Assembly: GCA_023101885.1 (NCBI GenBank)
Contig: JALPQD010000632.1
Span: 777,637-841,636 of the forward strand
Length of the DNA stretch: 64,000 nucleotides
Direction of reading: 5' to 3'
Origin: Typhlomys cinereus
Lineage: Eukaryota > Chordata > Mammalia > Rodentia > Platacanthomyidae
Under the pieces are notes generated by a model. That model had not been told where the DNA came from, searched no databases, and saw only the letters and a list, made by a program, of their open reading frames with translations. Positions 44,867 through 56,990 of this stretch are shown here, one piece after another. Position numbers and translations under genes: made by a program. The first letter of the stretch is position 1, and each line of letters starts with the position of its first letter.

Positions 44867-44968
44867 CTTCACTGACTGAGTGGCTGGTTTTTCCTTGTAC
44901 AAATGCTGCCCTTTAGACAAAATCCTTTCCACATCCGGTTGTTTAGCTTGAACTGCTACTTCAGTTTC
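44867..44968 (-). CDS. Dmd: Dystrophin exon 49 (spectrin-like repeat 19)
   Basis: This is a 102-bp exon, 34 codons in phase 0 at both ends, the same length as human exon 49. The minus strand reads ETEVAVQAKQPDVERILSKG and then GQHLYKEKPATQSVK, an almost unchanged match to dystrophin. I count three differences from human as I recall it (Ile to Val, Glu to Arg, Pro to Ser). It encodes helical sequence of the spectrin-like repeat just before hinge 3. It is preceded by a TTCTTTTCCCCAG acceptor and followed by a GTAATG donor. Because it is a multiple of three, skipping it keeps the frame. The open frame runs on into intron 48 sequence by chance and should not be read as coding. Confidence 0.98.
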
Positions 44969-44990
44969 CTGGGGAAAAGAACCCATACAG
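44969..44990 (-). other. Exon 49 splice acceptor with polypyrimidine tract
   Basis: The minus strand reads ...GGGTTCTTTTCCCCAG immediately before GAAACTG. The AG and the continuous pyrimidine run are typical of a U2 acceptor. Confidence 0.95.
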
Positions 44991-45376
44991 TGCAGATTAA
45001 ATTCACAGTTAGCAATAAAATTACTAAATTTAAATATACCCTTGGAGACTCCACATGTATTGCACATCAATTTCTGCATGGTACACAGGGGTAGCAAAAT
45101 GTAGTTTTCAATGCAGAGAAAAAAATAGAGAACTCTGTGAAACATGCTAAAGTTGAAAAATGTTAATCCAAAATTTTTATATGATATCATAGTATTATTG
45201 TACACAAGTAAGAACAGTACATTTTTGAAAGAACAAAATAAAATGCAATAAGAAGAAGGCTAATTTCTCAGTATAACTGATGTATAGAAATACAATTAGT
45301 AGTAACCATAATCACAATGATTATTTTATCTATACACACATTTTACAGATTTCTCTTTTGGGCTTTAAATCTCATT

Positions 45377-45378
<2 letters not shown>
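44991..45378. other. Intron 48 DNA upstream of exon 49
   Basis: Contains the presumed branch point of exon 49. No repeat seen. Confidence 0.5.

Positions 45379-45428
<50 letters not shown>
45379..45428. repeat. (GT)25 microsatellite
   Basis: Uninterrupted GT run, about 0.4 kb upstream of exon 49. Confidence 0.97.
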
Positions 45429-45430
<2 letters not shown>

Positions 45431-45431
45431 T

Positions 45432-45848
45432 TAAACATATAGGGGCCAAATTGACAACTGAAGGCTGAGCTCTGGGCACATCTGTAAAGAATTAGCAATT
45501 AAGTCATGCACTGAGCAAGCCCGAAGAAGATTGATGTGGGAATGCCCAGTCCATAGCAAATAGGACCATTCCTTGGGGAGGAAGATAAAATGGGAGAAGC
45601 TGGTTCAGTAAGTTGGCATTTTTCAGCATACTTTGGCAGTCTTGCTATCTGGTGCATACAGTTTGCTCCTCTCTCAGTAATCCCTGTGATTATAGTGTGA
45701 TCTGTCCCCTTGGCTTCTAGTGTTGGTATGAGCTCTCCTGTCGATCTGGACAAAAAACTATGAACAGAATCCTAAGAGAGAATTATACCTCTTGTTTCCC
45801 TAAGCTCTTTGGTCCTGAATGTATAGGCAACATGCTCACAAACTGAAT
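45432..45848 (+). mobile_element. MT-like MaLR solo LTR
   Basis: CCAAATTGACAACTGAAGGC, GATTGATGTGGGAATGCCCAGTCC, GGCTTCTAGTGTTGGTATGAGC and CTTGTTTCCCTAAGCTCTTTGG in MT order. Confidence 0.8.
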
Positions 45849-45867
45849 CAATGTAAGTTTCTGTGTG

Positions 45868-45876
45868 AGGTGTGTG

Positions 45877-45926
<50 letters not shown>
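45868..45926. repeat. Interrupted (GT)n microsatellite
   Basis: GT dinucleotides interrupted once by TTTGTG. Begins right of an MT-like LTR. Confidence 0.95.
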
Positions 45927-45928
<2 letters not shown>

Positions 45929-46617
45929 GGAAACCAAATAATTCCTCCACATCACTGTTGAAATTAAGTTTCTTTCCAAAGAAAAAAACACTTGTGAAAT
46001 AGTACCAAAGTTTGTTATTTATTAAGTAGTCAAATTAAATAGGCTTTTGAGGAATGATTACACTAAAGTTTTTATTGTTACTTTTTACATCACCTGGGGA
46101 CGACTAAAGCATGCCAGGAAAAAAATTTCCTCTAGCTATGTGAATATGAAGTGTTTTGTTACTAAGTGTTGTCTAGCTCTCCTGAAGACAGAACAAAAGA
46201 AACATGTATAAAGGGAAGCTGAAGGAAGTGAAGTTAAATATTACAGAAGACTTCTTGGATGGAGCCCTTGTTAAACACTGGGATAGAGTATCGATTAATC
46301 AATGTCATGCTTCAGTCAAGGCCTGTACAACCTTCTCCAGTGAACAGCTCCTGATTAACCCACTTCTCTCTTCTCCCCTCTCTTTCCCTGGACCTTTTCA
46401 GCACTGCTGTGTGGACGGTCTTCAGGCTTTTTTTTTTTTCTCCTCTATGTACTGTGTTCCCTCTCTGTCCTTGGGGGACAGGAACCTACATTAGTGTAAT
46501 CTAATACTTCTCTACAGCAGGATGTCTTGCACCTTGGAGGGGCTCCAGCACATGCTTTGAGAGACCCTTTTTCCAGTTCTCCCACAAGTAGGAGACAGGT
46601 GTATTGGTCAAAAACAT
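45927..46617. other. Unique intronic DNA
   Basis: No element or exon recognised. Confidence 0.5.
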
Positions 46618-46924
46618 CCTGCATGGTTTGAAGATGAGTTGTCCCCCACAGACTCATGTGTTTGTATCCTTAGCTGCTGTTAATATTTGAGAAGCTCTTG
46701 GCAACTTTAGGAGGTGGAGCCTTGTTGGGGAAAAACTCATTACAGAGGACAGACCAGGAGGTTGGATAGCCCTCCTTAGGGTTTTTGCATTGCCAGGACT
46801 TTTTTGTCATAACGGACTATATTTTCCCTCTGGAACTGTATGCCAAATAAATCTTCCCTTTCTCCTCTTAAGTTGCTTGCATCTGAGTGTTGTCTCACAG
46901 CAACAGAAAGAGTAACTGGGACAC
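46618..46924 (+). mobile_element. ORR1-like MaLR solo LTR
   Basis: TGCATGGTTTGAAGATGAG, CCCCCACAGACTCATGTGTTTG, AGGAGGTGGAGCCTTG and AATCTTCCCTTTCTCCTCTTAAGTTGC ... AGTAACTGGGACA follow ORR1 order, with a TG start and CA end. Confidence 0.85.
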
Positions 46925-49302
46925 ATTATTTTCATTAAGATTAAACCTGTGTGCTAATAGATATAGCTCAGATTTCTTTTCTTTTAGGAGAGCATCTACT
47001 TCACTCTTCTAGAACAGTTGATTAATGGTGCTACTGATCCTTGCCAGGAAAAAGTATGGGTCCTACAAAGTGCAGCACCAAGAATGATTCTCTTTGCTAG
47101 AGCTAGAATAGCTCTGATCTCTCATCTGGAACAGGTACATCTATTTTTAGGTACTGATGCCCTAACAGGACTCCAAAAACTATAAATTCACCTGTAAATA
47201 CTGTGCAATAAATGGCTACAATGTCTCCAAAAACTATGAAGAAAATGAAGAACTTATATCAAGCTAGATCAACACATGTCCATATACATGAACACATACA
47301 CATACAAGACTCATGAAAACAGAAGGGAAGTTGTCAGAAGGAAGACCAGTGAGAAAGGAAGGTACTACTAAGGAGACGGGATCAGTTAGGGGCAATATCC
47401 TCAGAGTTGATGATTCATTTGAATGAATTTGTTGATAAAACCCAGTACTCTATGGTGAATATATACCAATAAATTATTTTAAATAAAAAAGATTAAAAAT
47501 AGTACAACGCTCTTTGTGTATGTATACAAATGTGTGAATATTCATGTGAGTGTTCACTTGTATTTATGAGGTTAGGTTAAATATTGCATTTATTTCTGAC
47601 TAGTATATTAAATTGTACTCTCCCAAATTTACTCCATGCTTCTATTTTTGAATTTACCAAATATATTTCAGACAATCATGAATTTAATACAATATGTACT
47701 GCACTGAGTTCAACCATAATAATAATTTGAGTTTTCTATTGTGTGCCTTCAATAAAACAAATGAATGTCATCATTTACCCTAGAAAATCAAAGACTCTAC
47801 CACTATTGATCATTCATAGATACACACAGAGTACTGAAGGATAATGATTTATTATGTAAAATATTTTTAAAATAACCAAATTGAATATCCTCAGACTTTT
47901 TCTTGTTATCATTCTCTAAGACATACAACACTACTATTTGCATAGTAGTTGCATTATGCTGGGTATTGTGCATTATGTAAAGATGGTTTAAAGTGCACAG
48001 GAGGATACAGACAGGTTATTTTGATACCATTTTATAAAAGGAGTTTCAGCATCTGTAGATTTGGGTAGCTGTATGATATCTTGAAAGCAGTCCTCACCAC
48101 ATGCCAAAGGACAACTGACTTTCTTACTTTGTGAATGAATGTTGTAGTCACATCATCTTTCTGTATCCCCCTGGCATTTTCTTCTACTGTTAATACTGTC
48201 ATCTCTTTGCCCTTCAATAAAATAAAGCTTTAAATACCTCAATGAGATTTATGCTAAGTTCTGTGGAAATAGAACTATGAATAATAAAAATCAATGTTTA
48301 GTTTTAAATAATTTACAACTACTTCTCCTGGGTACACTTTGAGAAAATTAGATATTTAATTATAGCATATCTTTGATAAATATTTTTAGAAAGACTATAT
48401 TTGAAGATTAATTTCTACAATTTACCTCCACACATTTATTTGCAGTGTCAATTTATTAGTGAAAAAAAAGTCTATTTATCAGGGCAAGATATTACTGCCT
48501 AAAGGGTCAACTGTGGTAAATCAAGTTCAATTCACTTAAATATGCCATATTATGTATTTCTTAAGTAAGTATGAGGAAAATACACTGTAGAAAACTGATA
48601 TGCATCCTGAAAAGAATGAAGAACTCATTAAATAAAATTTAAAATGCTGATATCCTTTCACATAAGTAACACATGAATTAGAAAAGTAAATGAACAAATA
48701 AAAGTTTCCAGAGAAAAATATGTTTGGGTAAAATTAAGAAAATATTCTTAAAATTCTTCACTGTGTTGAAAAAATGGCAACTAACTGCTTTAATAGGAAC
48801 TGTCATGAAGATATTGGTAAAGTTGACTTTCCAAATGTTTATATTATGTCAAGCACTGTGCTTTTTATACATGACTGCCTTTCAAAGTAATTTCATGTAA
48901 TTTTGCATGTATTGAATAGGTTAATTGCCAAAATCTGTGAAGCTTGAAAATGACAAAATTCCGATTATGGCCAGGAACTGGGTGTCATCAAATCTGACTG
49001 CTTCTTCATTGGCTGAGATACTGGGTATGTCTATGCCTACTTGTGTATGAAGGCATGGCATCATGAATGTGTGTGTACTCCTCACGACTTCTTGTTAAAA
49101 GTGACAGACCTAGTTCTTAATATCATGCTAATTCATTCTTTCTTTAATGCAAGGAAGTTCTGCAATGTTTTCTCAAAATATAAATGAGAGAAAATCCTGT
49201 CTCTCTAAATAGGAATGGGAATGCCTTCTTCCATAAGTTTGCCAATGCTCGAAGGGATTTTCTTTGTGGGTTTATGATTGCCCAACCTCTGCTATCCAGG
49301 TC
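46925..49302. other. AT-rich unique intronic DNA
   Basis: About 2.4 kb with no recognised element. The last bases are the 5' flank of the large L1. Confidence 0.55.
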
Positions 49303-49317
49303 AAAGAGTTGGTTGGA
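49303..49317. repeat. Left target-site duplication of the large L1
   Basis: AAAGAGTTGGTTGGA, repeated exactly at 55067-55081. Confidence 0.95.
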
Positions 49318-50163
49318 CACTTTGAACAGGAACACAACAGGCACTTGGAGGAGTTGAGAAAAACAGTTCAAGAAACAAAAATAGGTATGGAGCAATTAAA
49401 ACAGTCTCAGGCAGAGTTTAAAATTGAACTAAAAGACAAGTTATCTTCAACCCAAAACTCAACAGAGAGTCTTATCAACAGAACAAATTAGGCAGAAAAT
49501 AGAATTTCAGATCTTGAAGACAAAGTGGGAGAATTAACCAGCTCAATGGAAGAGATTGTTAAAGCCAAAAAGATACTGGAGAGGAACATTCAAGAGATAT
49601 GGGACACCCTGAAGAAGCTTAACATGCACATTCATGGAATACCAGAACAAGAATCCCAAAATATCACACCTGAGGAAATATTTCAATTCATCACAAATGA
49701 AAACTTCCCACAATTAAAGAATGAGAGGCCTATCCAAATACAAGAGGCATTTCACACTCCAAACAGATACGACCAAAATAGAAAATCACCACGGCAAATA
49801 ATAGTCAAAACACTCCACATTCAAGACAAAGAAAAGGTGCTGAGAGCTTCAAGAGAAAAAAAGCAACTCACTTTTAAAGGTAAACCTATTAGAATAACAA
49901 ATGACTACTCAATGGAAACAGTAAAAGCAAGAAGAGCTTGGAGAGACATACTTCAAGTACTAAATGAGCAAAAATGCCAACCCAGACTGATATACCTGGC
50001 AAAACTATCTGTCATGATTGAGGGAGAAAGAAAAGTTTTCCAGCACAAAGACAACTTGAAGGGATACATGTCTACCAAACCAGGCCTTCAAAAAATCCTA
50101 GAACTGATACTCAAGCTTGAAGAAAAGAACAAGTGTATCCAGGAGGACAGAAGGGAAGTATAA
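49318..50163 (+). pseudogene. L1 ORF1 (5'-truncated, one in-frame stop)
   Basis: Nucleic-acid chaperone protein of L1. The frame reads from the coiled coil (QEHNRHLEELRKTVQETK) to a TAG at 49489-49491. It resumes in the same frame through NIQEIWDTLKKLNMHIHGIP (RRM-like domain) and ARRAWRDILQVLNEQKCQPR (C-terminal domain), ending TAA at 50161-50163. Apart from the missing N-terminus and the stop (where the other copy has GAA), the domains are intact. Confidence 0.93.
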
Positions 50164-50191
50164 TACCACCAAAACATAAATATCAAACAAC

Positions 50192-53100
50192 ATGCTTACA
50201 AAATCTACTAAACATAAAAAATGTCCAGAATTAGTCAATGGTATTAACTCGCCGATTAAGAGACACAGATTAGAAACTTGGATTAAAAACCACAATCCAA
50301 CAATCTGCTGCCTTCAGGAAACTCATCTTACCACAAAAGATAGGCACATCCTAAGAATGAAAGGCTGGTCCAAAATCTTACAAGTTAATGGAACCAGGAA
50401 ACAGGCAGGGGTAGCAATTATGCTTTCAGATGAAGTGGACTTCAAACCAAAGAAAATCATAAGAGACACAGATGGATACTACATTTTATTCACAGGTACA
50501 ATTCACCAGGAAGACTTCACAATCCTGAACATTTATGCACCCAATACGGGCCCCTCCACATTCATTAAGAAAACCCTACAGCGTCTAAAGCAAGAAATCA
50601 ACCCCCAAACGATAATTCTTGGGGACTTCAACACCGCCCTCTCAACATGGGATAGATCAACAGGTAAAAAGCTTAACAGAGACACTTTGGAACTTAATTC
50701 AAACCCTTAAAGAAATGGACCTTACAGATCTCTATCGAACTTTTCACCCACGCACAAAAGAATACATATTTTTCTCAGCAGCACACGGAACTTTTTCCAA
50801 AATAGATCACATATTGGGCCACAAAACAAATCTACACATATACAAAAAAGTTGAAATTCTAACCTGTGCCCTATCAGACCACCACGGCCTAAAGCTGGAC
50901 ATCCACAACACAACAAACAAGAGAAAATACACTAACTCCTGGAAACTTAACAATATGATGCTGAATGAGAACTGGATTCAGGAAGAAATTAAAAAGGAAA
51001 TTCAAGATTTCCTGAAAGTGAACGATAACGAAAATACAACTTACCAAAATCTCTGGGACACAATGAAAGCTATTCTAAGAGGTAAGTTCATAGCTCTTAA
51101 TGCCTACATCAAAAAAATGGAAACATCAGAAATAAATAACTTAATGATGCAGCTTAAGGCTTTAGAGAAACTAGAGCAATCTGATCCCAAAAGTAGTAGA
51201 AGAGAGGAGATTAGCAAAATAAGGGAAGAAATATCTGAAATCGAGTCTAAGAAAATGATAGAAAAAAATCAACTAGTCAAAAAGCTGGTTCTTTGAAAAA
51301 ATCAATAAGATAGATACACCCCTAGCTAAATTAACCAAAAGCAAGAGAGAGAAAACCAAAATTAACAAAATTAGAAATGAACATGGAGTTATCACTACTG
51401 ATACCCAAGAAATCCAGAGAATTATAATATCATATTTCAAAAACTTATACTCTGTGAAGTTTGACAACACACAAGAGATGTATGAATTTCTAAGTAAACA
51501 CATCTTACCTAAATTGGATCAGGAAGTTGTGAATTACTTAAATGGCCCTATAATATATAAGGAAATTGAAGAAGTAATCTCAAATCTTCCCACCAAAAAA
51601 TGTCCTGGACCAGATGGATTCAGCACAGAATTCTACCAGACATTTAAGGAGTCAATAACACCAATATTCCTTAAACTCTTCCATCAAATAGCAAAGGAAG
51701 GAACACTACCAAATTCCTTCTATGAAGCTAATATCGTCTTAATCCAAAAACCTAATAAAGATTCACTTAAAAAAGAAAACTATAGGCGGATCTCCCTGAT
51801 GAACACAGACGCAAAGATTCTCAACAAAATCTTAGCAAATCGGATTCAAAAACATATCAAAAAGATCATTCACAGGGACCAAGTAGGCTTCATCCCCGGC
51901 TCGCAAGGTTGTTTCAACATATGAAAATCAATAAATGTAATTCATCATGTAAACCAGTCCAAAGTGCAAGACCACATGATACTCTCCATAGATGCAGAAA
52001 AAGCCTTTGACAAGATCCAACAGCCTTTTATGATCAAAACGCTAGAGATAGTAGGAATGGAAGGAACCTTTATCAATATAATAAAAGCTGTATACAACAA
52101 GCCCACAGTAAGGATTATGCTCAATGGGGAACAATTGGAAGCATTCCCACTTCGATCAGGAACTAGACAATGCTGTCCACTCTCACCAATTCTATTCAAT
52201 ATTGTACTTGAAGTCTTAGCTGAAGCCATAAGACAAGAAAGGGACATAAAAGGGATTCAAATCGGCAAGGAAGAAGTCAAGCTATCCCTGTTTGCAGATG
52301 ACATGACCTTATACCTGAGGGATCCCAAAAACTCTACCAGGAAGCTCCTGGAACTAATTGAGAAGTTCAGCAGGGTGGCAGGATACAAAATAAATGTGCA
52401 AAAATCAGAGGCCTTCCTATATGCCCAGAATGAAAGAAGTGAAAAAGCCTTGAGAGAAACAATCCCATTTACTATAGCCCCTAAAAAAATGAAATACCTT
52501 GGTATAAACCTAACCAAGGAGGTAAAAGACCTTTACAATGAAAACTTTAAAACCCTAAAGAAAGAAATTGCTGAAGACATCAGAAGGTGGAAAGACATCC
52601 CATGCTCCTGGATTGGCAGAATCAACATCGTAAAAATGACCATCCTACCAAAGGCAATATACAAATTCAATGCTATACCAATTAAAATCCCAAAGCAATT
52701 CTTCAAAGAAGTTGACCAATTAATCTCAAAATTCATATGGAGGCACAAAAGACCTAGGATAGCAAAAACAATCCTGAGTAACAAAAACACTGCTGGAGGT
52801 ATTACCATACCGAACCTTAGTCTACACTACAAATCCATAGTTATAAAAACAGCCTGGTACTGGCTCCAAAATAGACACACAGATCAATGGATAAGGGTTG
52901 AGGACCCAGATATAAGCCCACAAAAATACAGCCATTTGATCTTCGACAAAGGGGCCCAAAGAATCCAATGGAAAAAGAACAGCATCTTCAACAAATGGTG
53001 CTGGCAAAACTGGATCTCCACATGCAGAAGATTAAAGCTGGACCCCATACTTGTCACTATGTACAAGACTTAATTCCAAATGGATCAAGGACCTTCATAT

Positions 53101-54019
53101 CAGGCCAGAGACTATAAAAATCATAACTGAACGGATAGGGAACTCCCTTGAGCTGATTGGGCTAAGCCAACATTTCCTAAACAGACATCCAATGGCACAG
53201 TCACTGCTACCAACTCTCAACAGTTGGGATCTTGTGAAATTAAAGAGCTTCTGTTCAGATAAAGAGATTGTAACACGAGCTCAAAGGCAACCCACAGAAT
53301 GGGAGAAACTCTTCACTAACCACACATCTGATAGAGCTCTACTGTCCAGAGTGCACAAAGAACTTAGAAAATTAAACACCAAGGAAACCAATGGCCCAAT
53401 TAAAAAATGGGCCCTGGAACTTAAAAGAAATTTTACCAGAGATAAAATTAAAATGTCTAACAAATATCTTAAAAAGTGCTCCACTTCTTTAGCCATCAGG
53501 GAAATGCAAATCAAAACTTCCCTGAGATATCATCTCACCCCGGTCAGGATGGCAAAAATCCACAATGCAAACAACAACAAGTGCTGGAGAGGATGTGGAG
53601 AGAGGGGAACTCTGCTACATTGCTGGTGGGAATGCAGGCTCATACAACCATTCTGGCGAGCCGTCTGTAGATTCTTAAAGAAATTAAAGATTGAAATGCC
53701 ATATGACCCTGCTATTCCACTTTTGGGAATATCCACCCATGCAGCAGAGGTTCACCTCGATAGCACAAGCACGACCATGTTCATAGCAGCACTGTTTACA
53801 ATAGCAAAGTCATGGAATCAACCTAAATGTCCAACAGTTGACGAGTGGATAAGGAAACAGTGGTACATCTATACAATGGAGTACTACTCAGCCATCAAAA
53901 ATGATGAATTACTGGAATTTGCTGGGAAATGGATGTCATTAGAAACAATTATATTAAGTGAAGTATCCCAATCCCAGAAAGTTAAGCGCCATATGTACTC
54001 CCTAATAGGTGGCTCCTAG
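50192..54019 (+). pseudogene. L1 ORF2 (endonuclease-reverse transcriptase), disabled
   Basis: The endonuclease comes first: [36 protein letters not shown] and, after a frameshift near 50700, SDHHGLKL, so the catalytic residues are visible. A second frameshift lies near 51270. RT follows: [20 protein letters not shown], a TGA at 51922-51924, [13 protein letters not shown] (motif A), FADDMTLY (motif C) and [14 protein letters not shown] (motif B). A third shift is near 53045 (extra C). The C-terminus has [18 protein letters not shown] (CX3CX7HX4C), ending at 54019. Overall length is normal for ORF2. Confidence 0.96.
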
Positions 54020-55010
54020 TACCAAACTCACCCAGCCCACATTGAGACACTCAAGGGTAAACCTATGTAATACAGTAATTGCAAGGATTGTGAACAGGAG
54101 GGATGGGGTTGGAGGGCCATACCAGACACAAGGAGAGAGGGGACCATGTTACAGCAGAGAAAATCGACCTCCAAGGAATGCAAGTAAGTAATGTGACACC
54201 TGGTTAAGTTCACAGACTTTTGTTCCTGATCATGTACAACTGTGGGGGTATGATCTCACCAGATGGGGAGGGCATATATTCTGGCCTATGAAAAGAGATC
54301 ATTTTGCAAGTGGTTGACTGATCCCTCCCTCACCGAGGTTTCCTTCTTTTATTACATCTACCCTTGAATGTGCTATTATAACAAGACTCCAGTTTAACAG
54401 TTTTTTGTCTCTGACCAGGGGGTGACATACAGTGCCCATCAGGATGGAGTGAAAGGCATTGCAGGAGCAGCAAAACTGCAAAAGAAAATCAACAAACCAC
54501 AATCCAGAACTTCAGATCCTCTATATCATCCACATAGAACTAAGCCAGCCTAATCTCCCCCCATCCTGAAACTCAGGGACATCTGCAGAAGAGGGGGCAG
54601 TAAGATTGTAAGAGCAAAAGGATGGGGGGAGCAATGATTTGAAGAGTCTCCACACTAGATAGGGCTGAAGCAATCATAATAGAACTTTGCATGCCTTGTG
54701 CCATGTCTGTCACACTATTGACCTCACAAAGTCTAACATCGGCTAAAGGCACCAAGATCCTTGGAGGCAAGGGATTGATGGCCACAGAAGTGTTCCTATG
54801 CTTAAGGGGAACACGAGAAAGGGTTCAGGGAAATGCCACTGGGTCCTTTTATGTCATCGGAAAGGAGGACCAAGAGGAGAGTTAGGCATACACAATAAAG
54901 GACTCTCTTTGAATTGGGAGATGGGGAGGGAGGGAGGGGGAGCAAGGGGTTCGGGGGGAGGAGGAGGGGGAGAGGGAACTGGTCTACCTATTAAGTTTGT
55001 ATGAGCGGAA
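54020..55010 (+). mobile_element. L1 3'UTR with G-rich tract
   Basis: About 1 kb, matching the 3'UTRs of the four other L1 copies. A G-rich polypurine stretch at 54919-54984 (several runs of four or more G) precedes the terminal GTATGAGCGGAAATAATAATAAAA. It is the likely source of a G-quadruplex in L1 RNA. Confidence 0.93.
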
Positions 55011-55066
55011 ATAATAATAAAAAATGTTAAAAAATAAAATAAAATCTATTCCAACCCTTAAAAAAA

Positions 55067-55081
55067 AAAGAGTTGGTTGGA
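55067..55081. repeat. Right target-site duplication of the large L1
   Basis: AAAGAGTTGGTTGGA, identical to 49303-49317. The first three A's could belong to the tail. Confidence 0.94.
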
Positions 55082-56019
55082 GTAAAACCTTTATATTAGA
55101 AGTGGCCTCTCATCTATTTTTTATGATTTAAGAGAAGGTCAGGAGGCTACCACTAAAATGGAAATGTAGCTAATTATAGTGGCTAGTTTTGCAAGTAGAA
55201 AATGTTCACCTTCAAAGAGCACTCAGAGAAAGTCTTCACAGGAATTTCAAAGAGGAAAACAACAACAAAATCTTGCTTCTAATAATAGAACATTTTCATT
55301 TAGATTTTCTTCCCTTTACATTTTCTTAATGCCTTCTGTAATGCAAAACTGTGCACCCACTTTAAATAGATCGATGCAGAAGTGTCTTCTCTATAAATGT
55401 ATTTGAAATTTGCTGTGTCTGGTGTAATTTTAAAAAAATAACTTGCATTAATTGGGTAATAGGGACTAACCTTTCATTAATACTCCCTAAGTGGATAATC
55501 CCTAGCACTGTCTGGTTTTGTATGCTACCCTAATAGGCTTTTGAAATAGACTAACCACAGTACTTTCAGTTTCACTTATTTCTTATTACTGAATGGATTT
55601 CTGAATACCCTTCAGCCTCTGATCTGACAAACAGTGAAACAAAGGTTACTGATAAAAAATGGACAAAGAAAACTTTTGTTTATGATGCTATAAATGTCTT
55701 ATGGAGATAAGTAGATGCTTATATTTTCTATCAACTGATTGGTTAGACATTATTTTGTTTTATGATTTATATTAAACATGTTTCTTCTGGAAAGAAAAAT
55801 ACATTTCTTATAGGTTGAGTTATTTTCACTCACTAACATGATGTATTTCTTCATTTTACATAATGTGCTTTTTTGACTTGAACATTAAGTTCATTGTGTG
55901 AATGTATACATTTACGTAGAAACTAAATGCTGACAGTATAGAGAATAATTTTTTCCTTGATAACCTTTTTGTTTTTAACTTACTTATGCACCCTCCATTT
56001 TAATTATTGCTGATATATT
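55082..56019. other. AT-rich unique intronic DNA
   Basis: No element or exon recognised. Confidence 0.5.
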
Positions 56020-56290
56020 TTTAGACATTTATTTATTCCTTTGTTCACATGACAGATATTCACTAAATGTCCTGGCCTAGGAACTAGACATGCACAAATG
56101 CTAACACATAGATATGTACTACACTAAGAGCGCAATTAGTATAATAAGCACTGAAGTGCAATGAGCAATGGAGCAGGAACTTGTCAGTCTGTTTTTGAAG
56201 AACAAGAGAGTCTGGCAGGGAGCTGGAGCAAAGGCTTTGTAGAAAAACAGCTCATGCTCCTGGCTTATAGGCAGATGTACGATAAAGACA
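56020..56290 (-). mobile_element. L2-like LINE remnant, minus strand
   Basis: TTTATTTATTCCTTTGTTCA, GATATTCACTAAATGTCCTGGCCTAGGAACTAGACATGC and AATAAGCACTGAAGTGCAATG follow reverse-oriented L2 3' sequence. Confidence 0.55.
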
Positions 56291-56384
56291 AGCTATTCCA
56301 AGACATAATCTTGGCTACACAGAAAGCAAACAATATGAGTCCTCTCAGGGAAATGGGGAAGACTAACAAAAGACAAGATCCAGA

Positions 56385-56475
56385 GGCGTTAGGTGAGGTA
56401 GCATATTTCTGTAGTAATCAGCATTCAGGAATTTGAGACAAGGATTCTGAGTTCAAGAATAACTTGTACTATATG
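56385..56475 (+). repeat. B1-like SINE fragment
   Basis: GGTGAGGTAGCATATTTCTG, AATCAGCATTCAGGAATTTGAGACAAGGATT and GAGTTCAAGAATAACTTG follow the B1 core. Confidence 0.6.
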
Positions 56476-56654
56476 GAAAATTATTTTCTAATCATTGAAA
56501 ATCTGAGGCTTATAGATGTTAGTACAGATTGAGTAGTTCAATATTCATTCATTCTTGTAATTGAATAAGAGACTTGCTCTTGATCAATGGATTATGAACA
56601 GAAAAACTAGATGTCAGTTCTGTGTTCGACTTTTTTGGCATATGATATACTTGT

Positions 56655-56990
56655 ACATGCAGGGTATATGGTCACATGTGCATGTACTTGTGCGCGGTGT
56701 GTATGTAAGCCTGAAGTTTATATCAGGTATTTTCCTCAATTGCTTTCTGATTTATTTCTTGCACCAGGGTCTCTCCATCGAATACAGAGCATGTCTACTG
56801 GCTAGCGTAGCTCGCCACTTGTCATGGGGATCCCACGTTTATGCCTGCTGACTACTGGGATTAGCCATGCTTGCTTGGTGTTTTCATGGGTTCTGACTAT
56901 CCAATTCTAATTCTCAGGTTTGTGCCATACATGCCCAATCCAGGGAGCCACCTTCCCAGTTCTCTGCTCTGGATATTTATCTGTTTTCCA
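56655..56990 (-). repeat. B4-like SINE, minus strand, old
   Basis: CATGTGCATGTACTTGTGCG tail, CACCAGGGTCTCTCCATCG, TGGGGATCCCACGTTTATGCCTGC and GACTACTGGGATTAGCCATGC, then a degraded head near GGGAGCCACCTTCCCAGT. Confidence 0.55.

Larger units (their letters stand above)
49318..55066 (+). mobile_element. Large L1, 5'-truncated within ORF1, antisense to Dmd
   Basis: 5,749 bp bounded by a perfect 15-bp target-site duplication (49303-49317 and 55067-55081). The first L1 base lies about 45 codons into ORF1, so the 5'UTR and ORF1 start are missing. It then runs through ORF1, ORF2 and the full 3'UTR to the A-rich tail. ORF1 has one stop. ORF2 has three frameshifts and one stop. Two A-runs in the tail are separated by 15 non-A-rich bases (55046-55060). 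It cannot mobilise itself, but it is the best-preserved L1 here. Confidence 0.97.

Noticed and set aside
44828..45205. 125-codon frame on the minus strand that includes exon 49
   Set aside because: Only 44867-44968 is exon. The frame is open on both sides by chance, and splice sites bound the real coding part.
49264..49317. Upstream extension of the L1 ORF1 frame with an ATG at 49264
   Set aside because: It lies in the flanking DNA left of the target-site duplication, so the continuity is accidental.
51273..51503. Antisense open frames across the large L1 (also at 51945-52808 and others)
   Set aside because: Shadows of ORF2 on the opposite strand.
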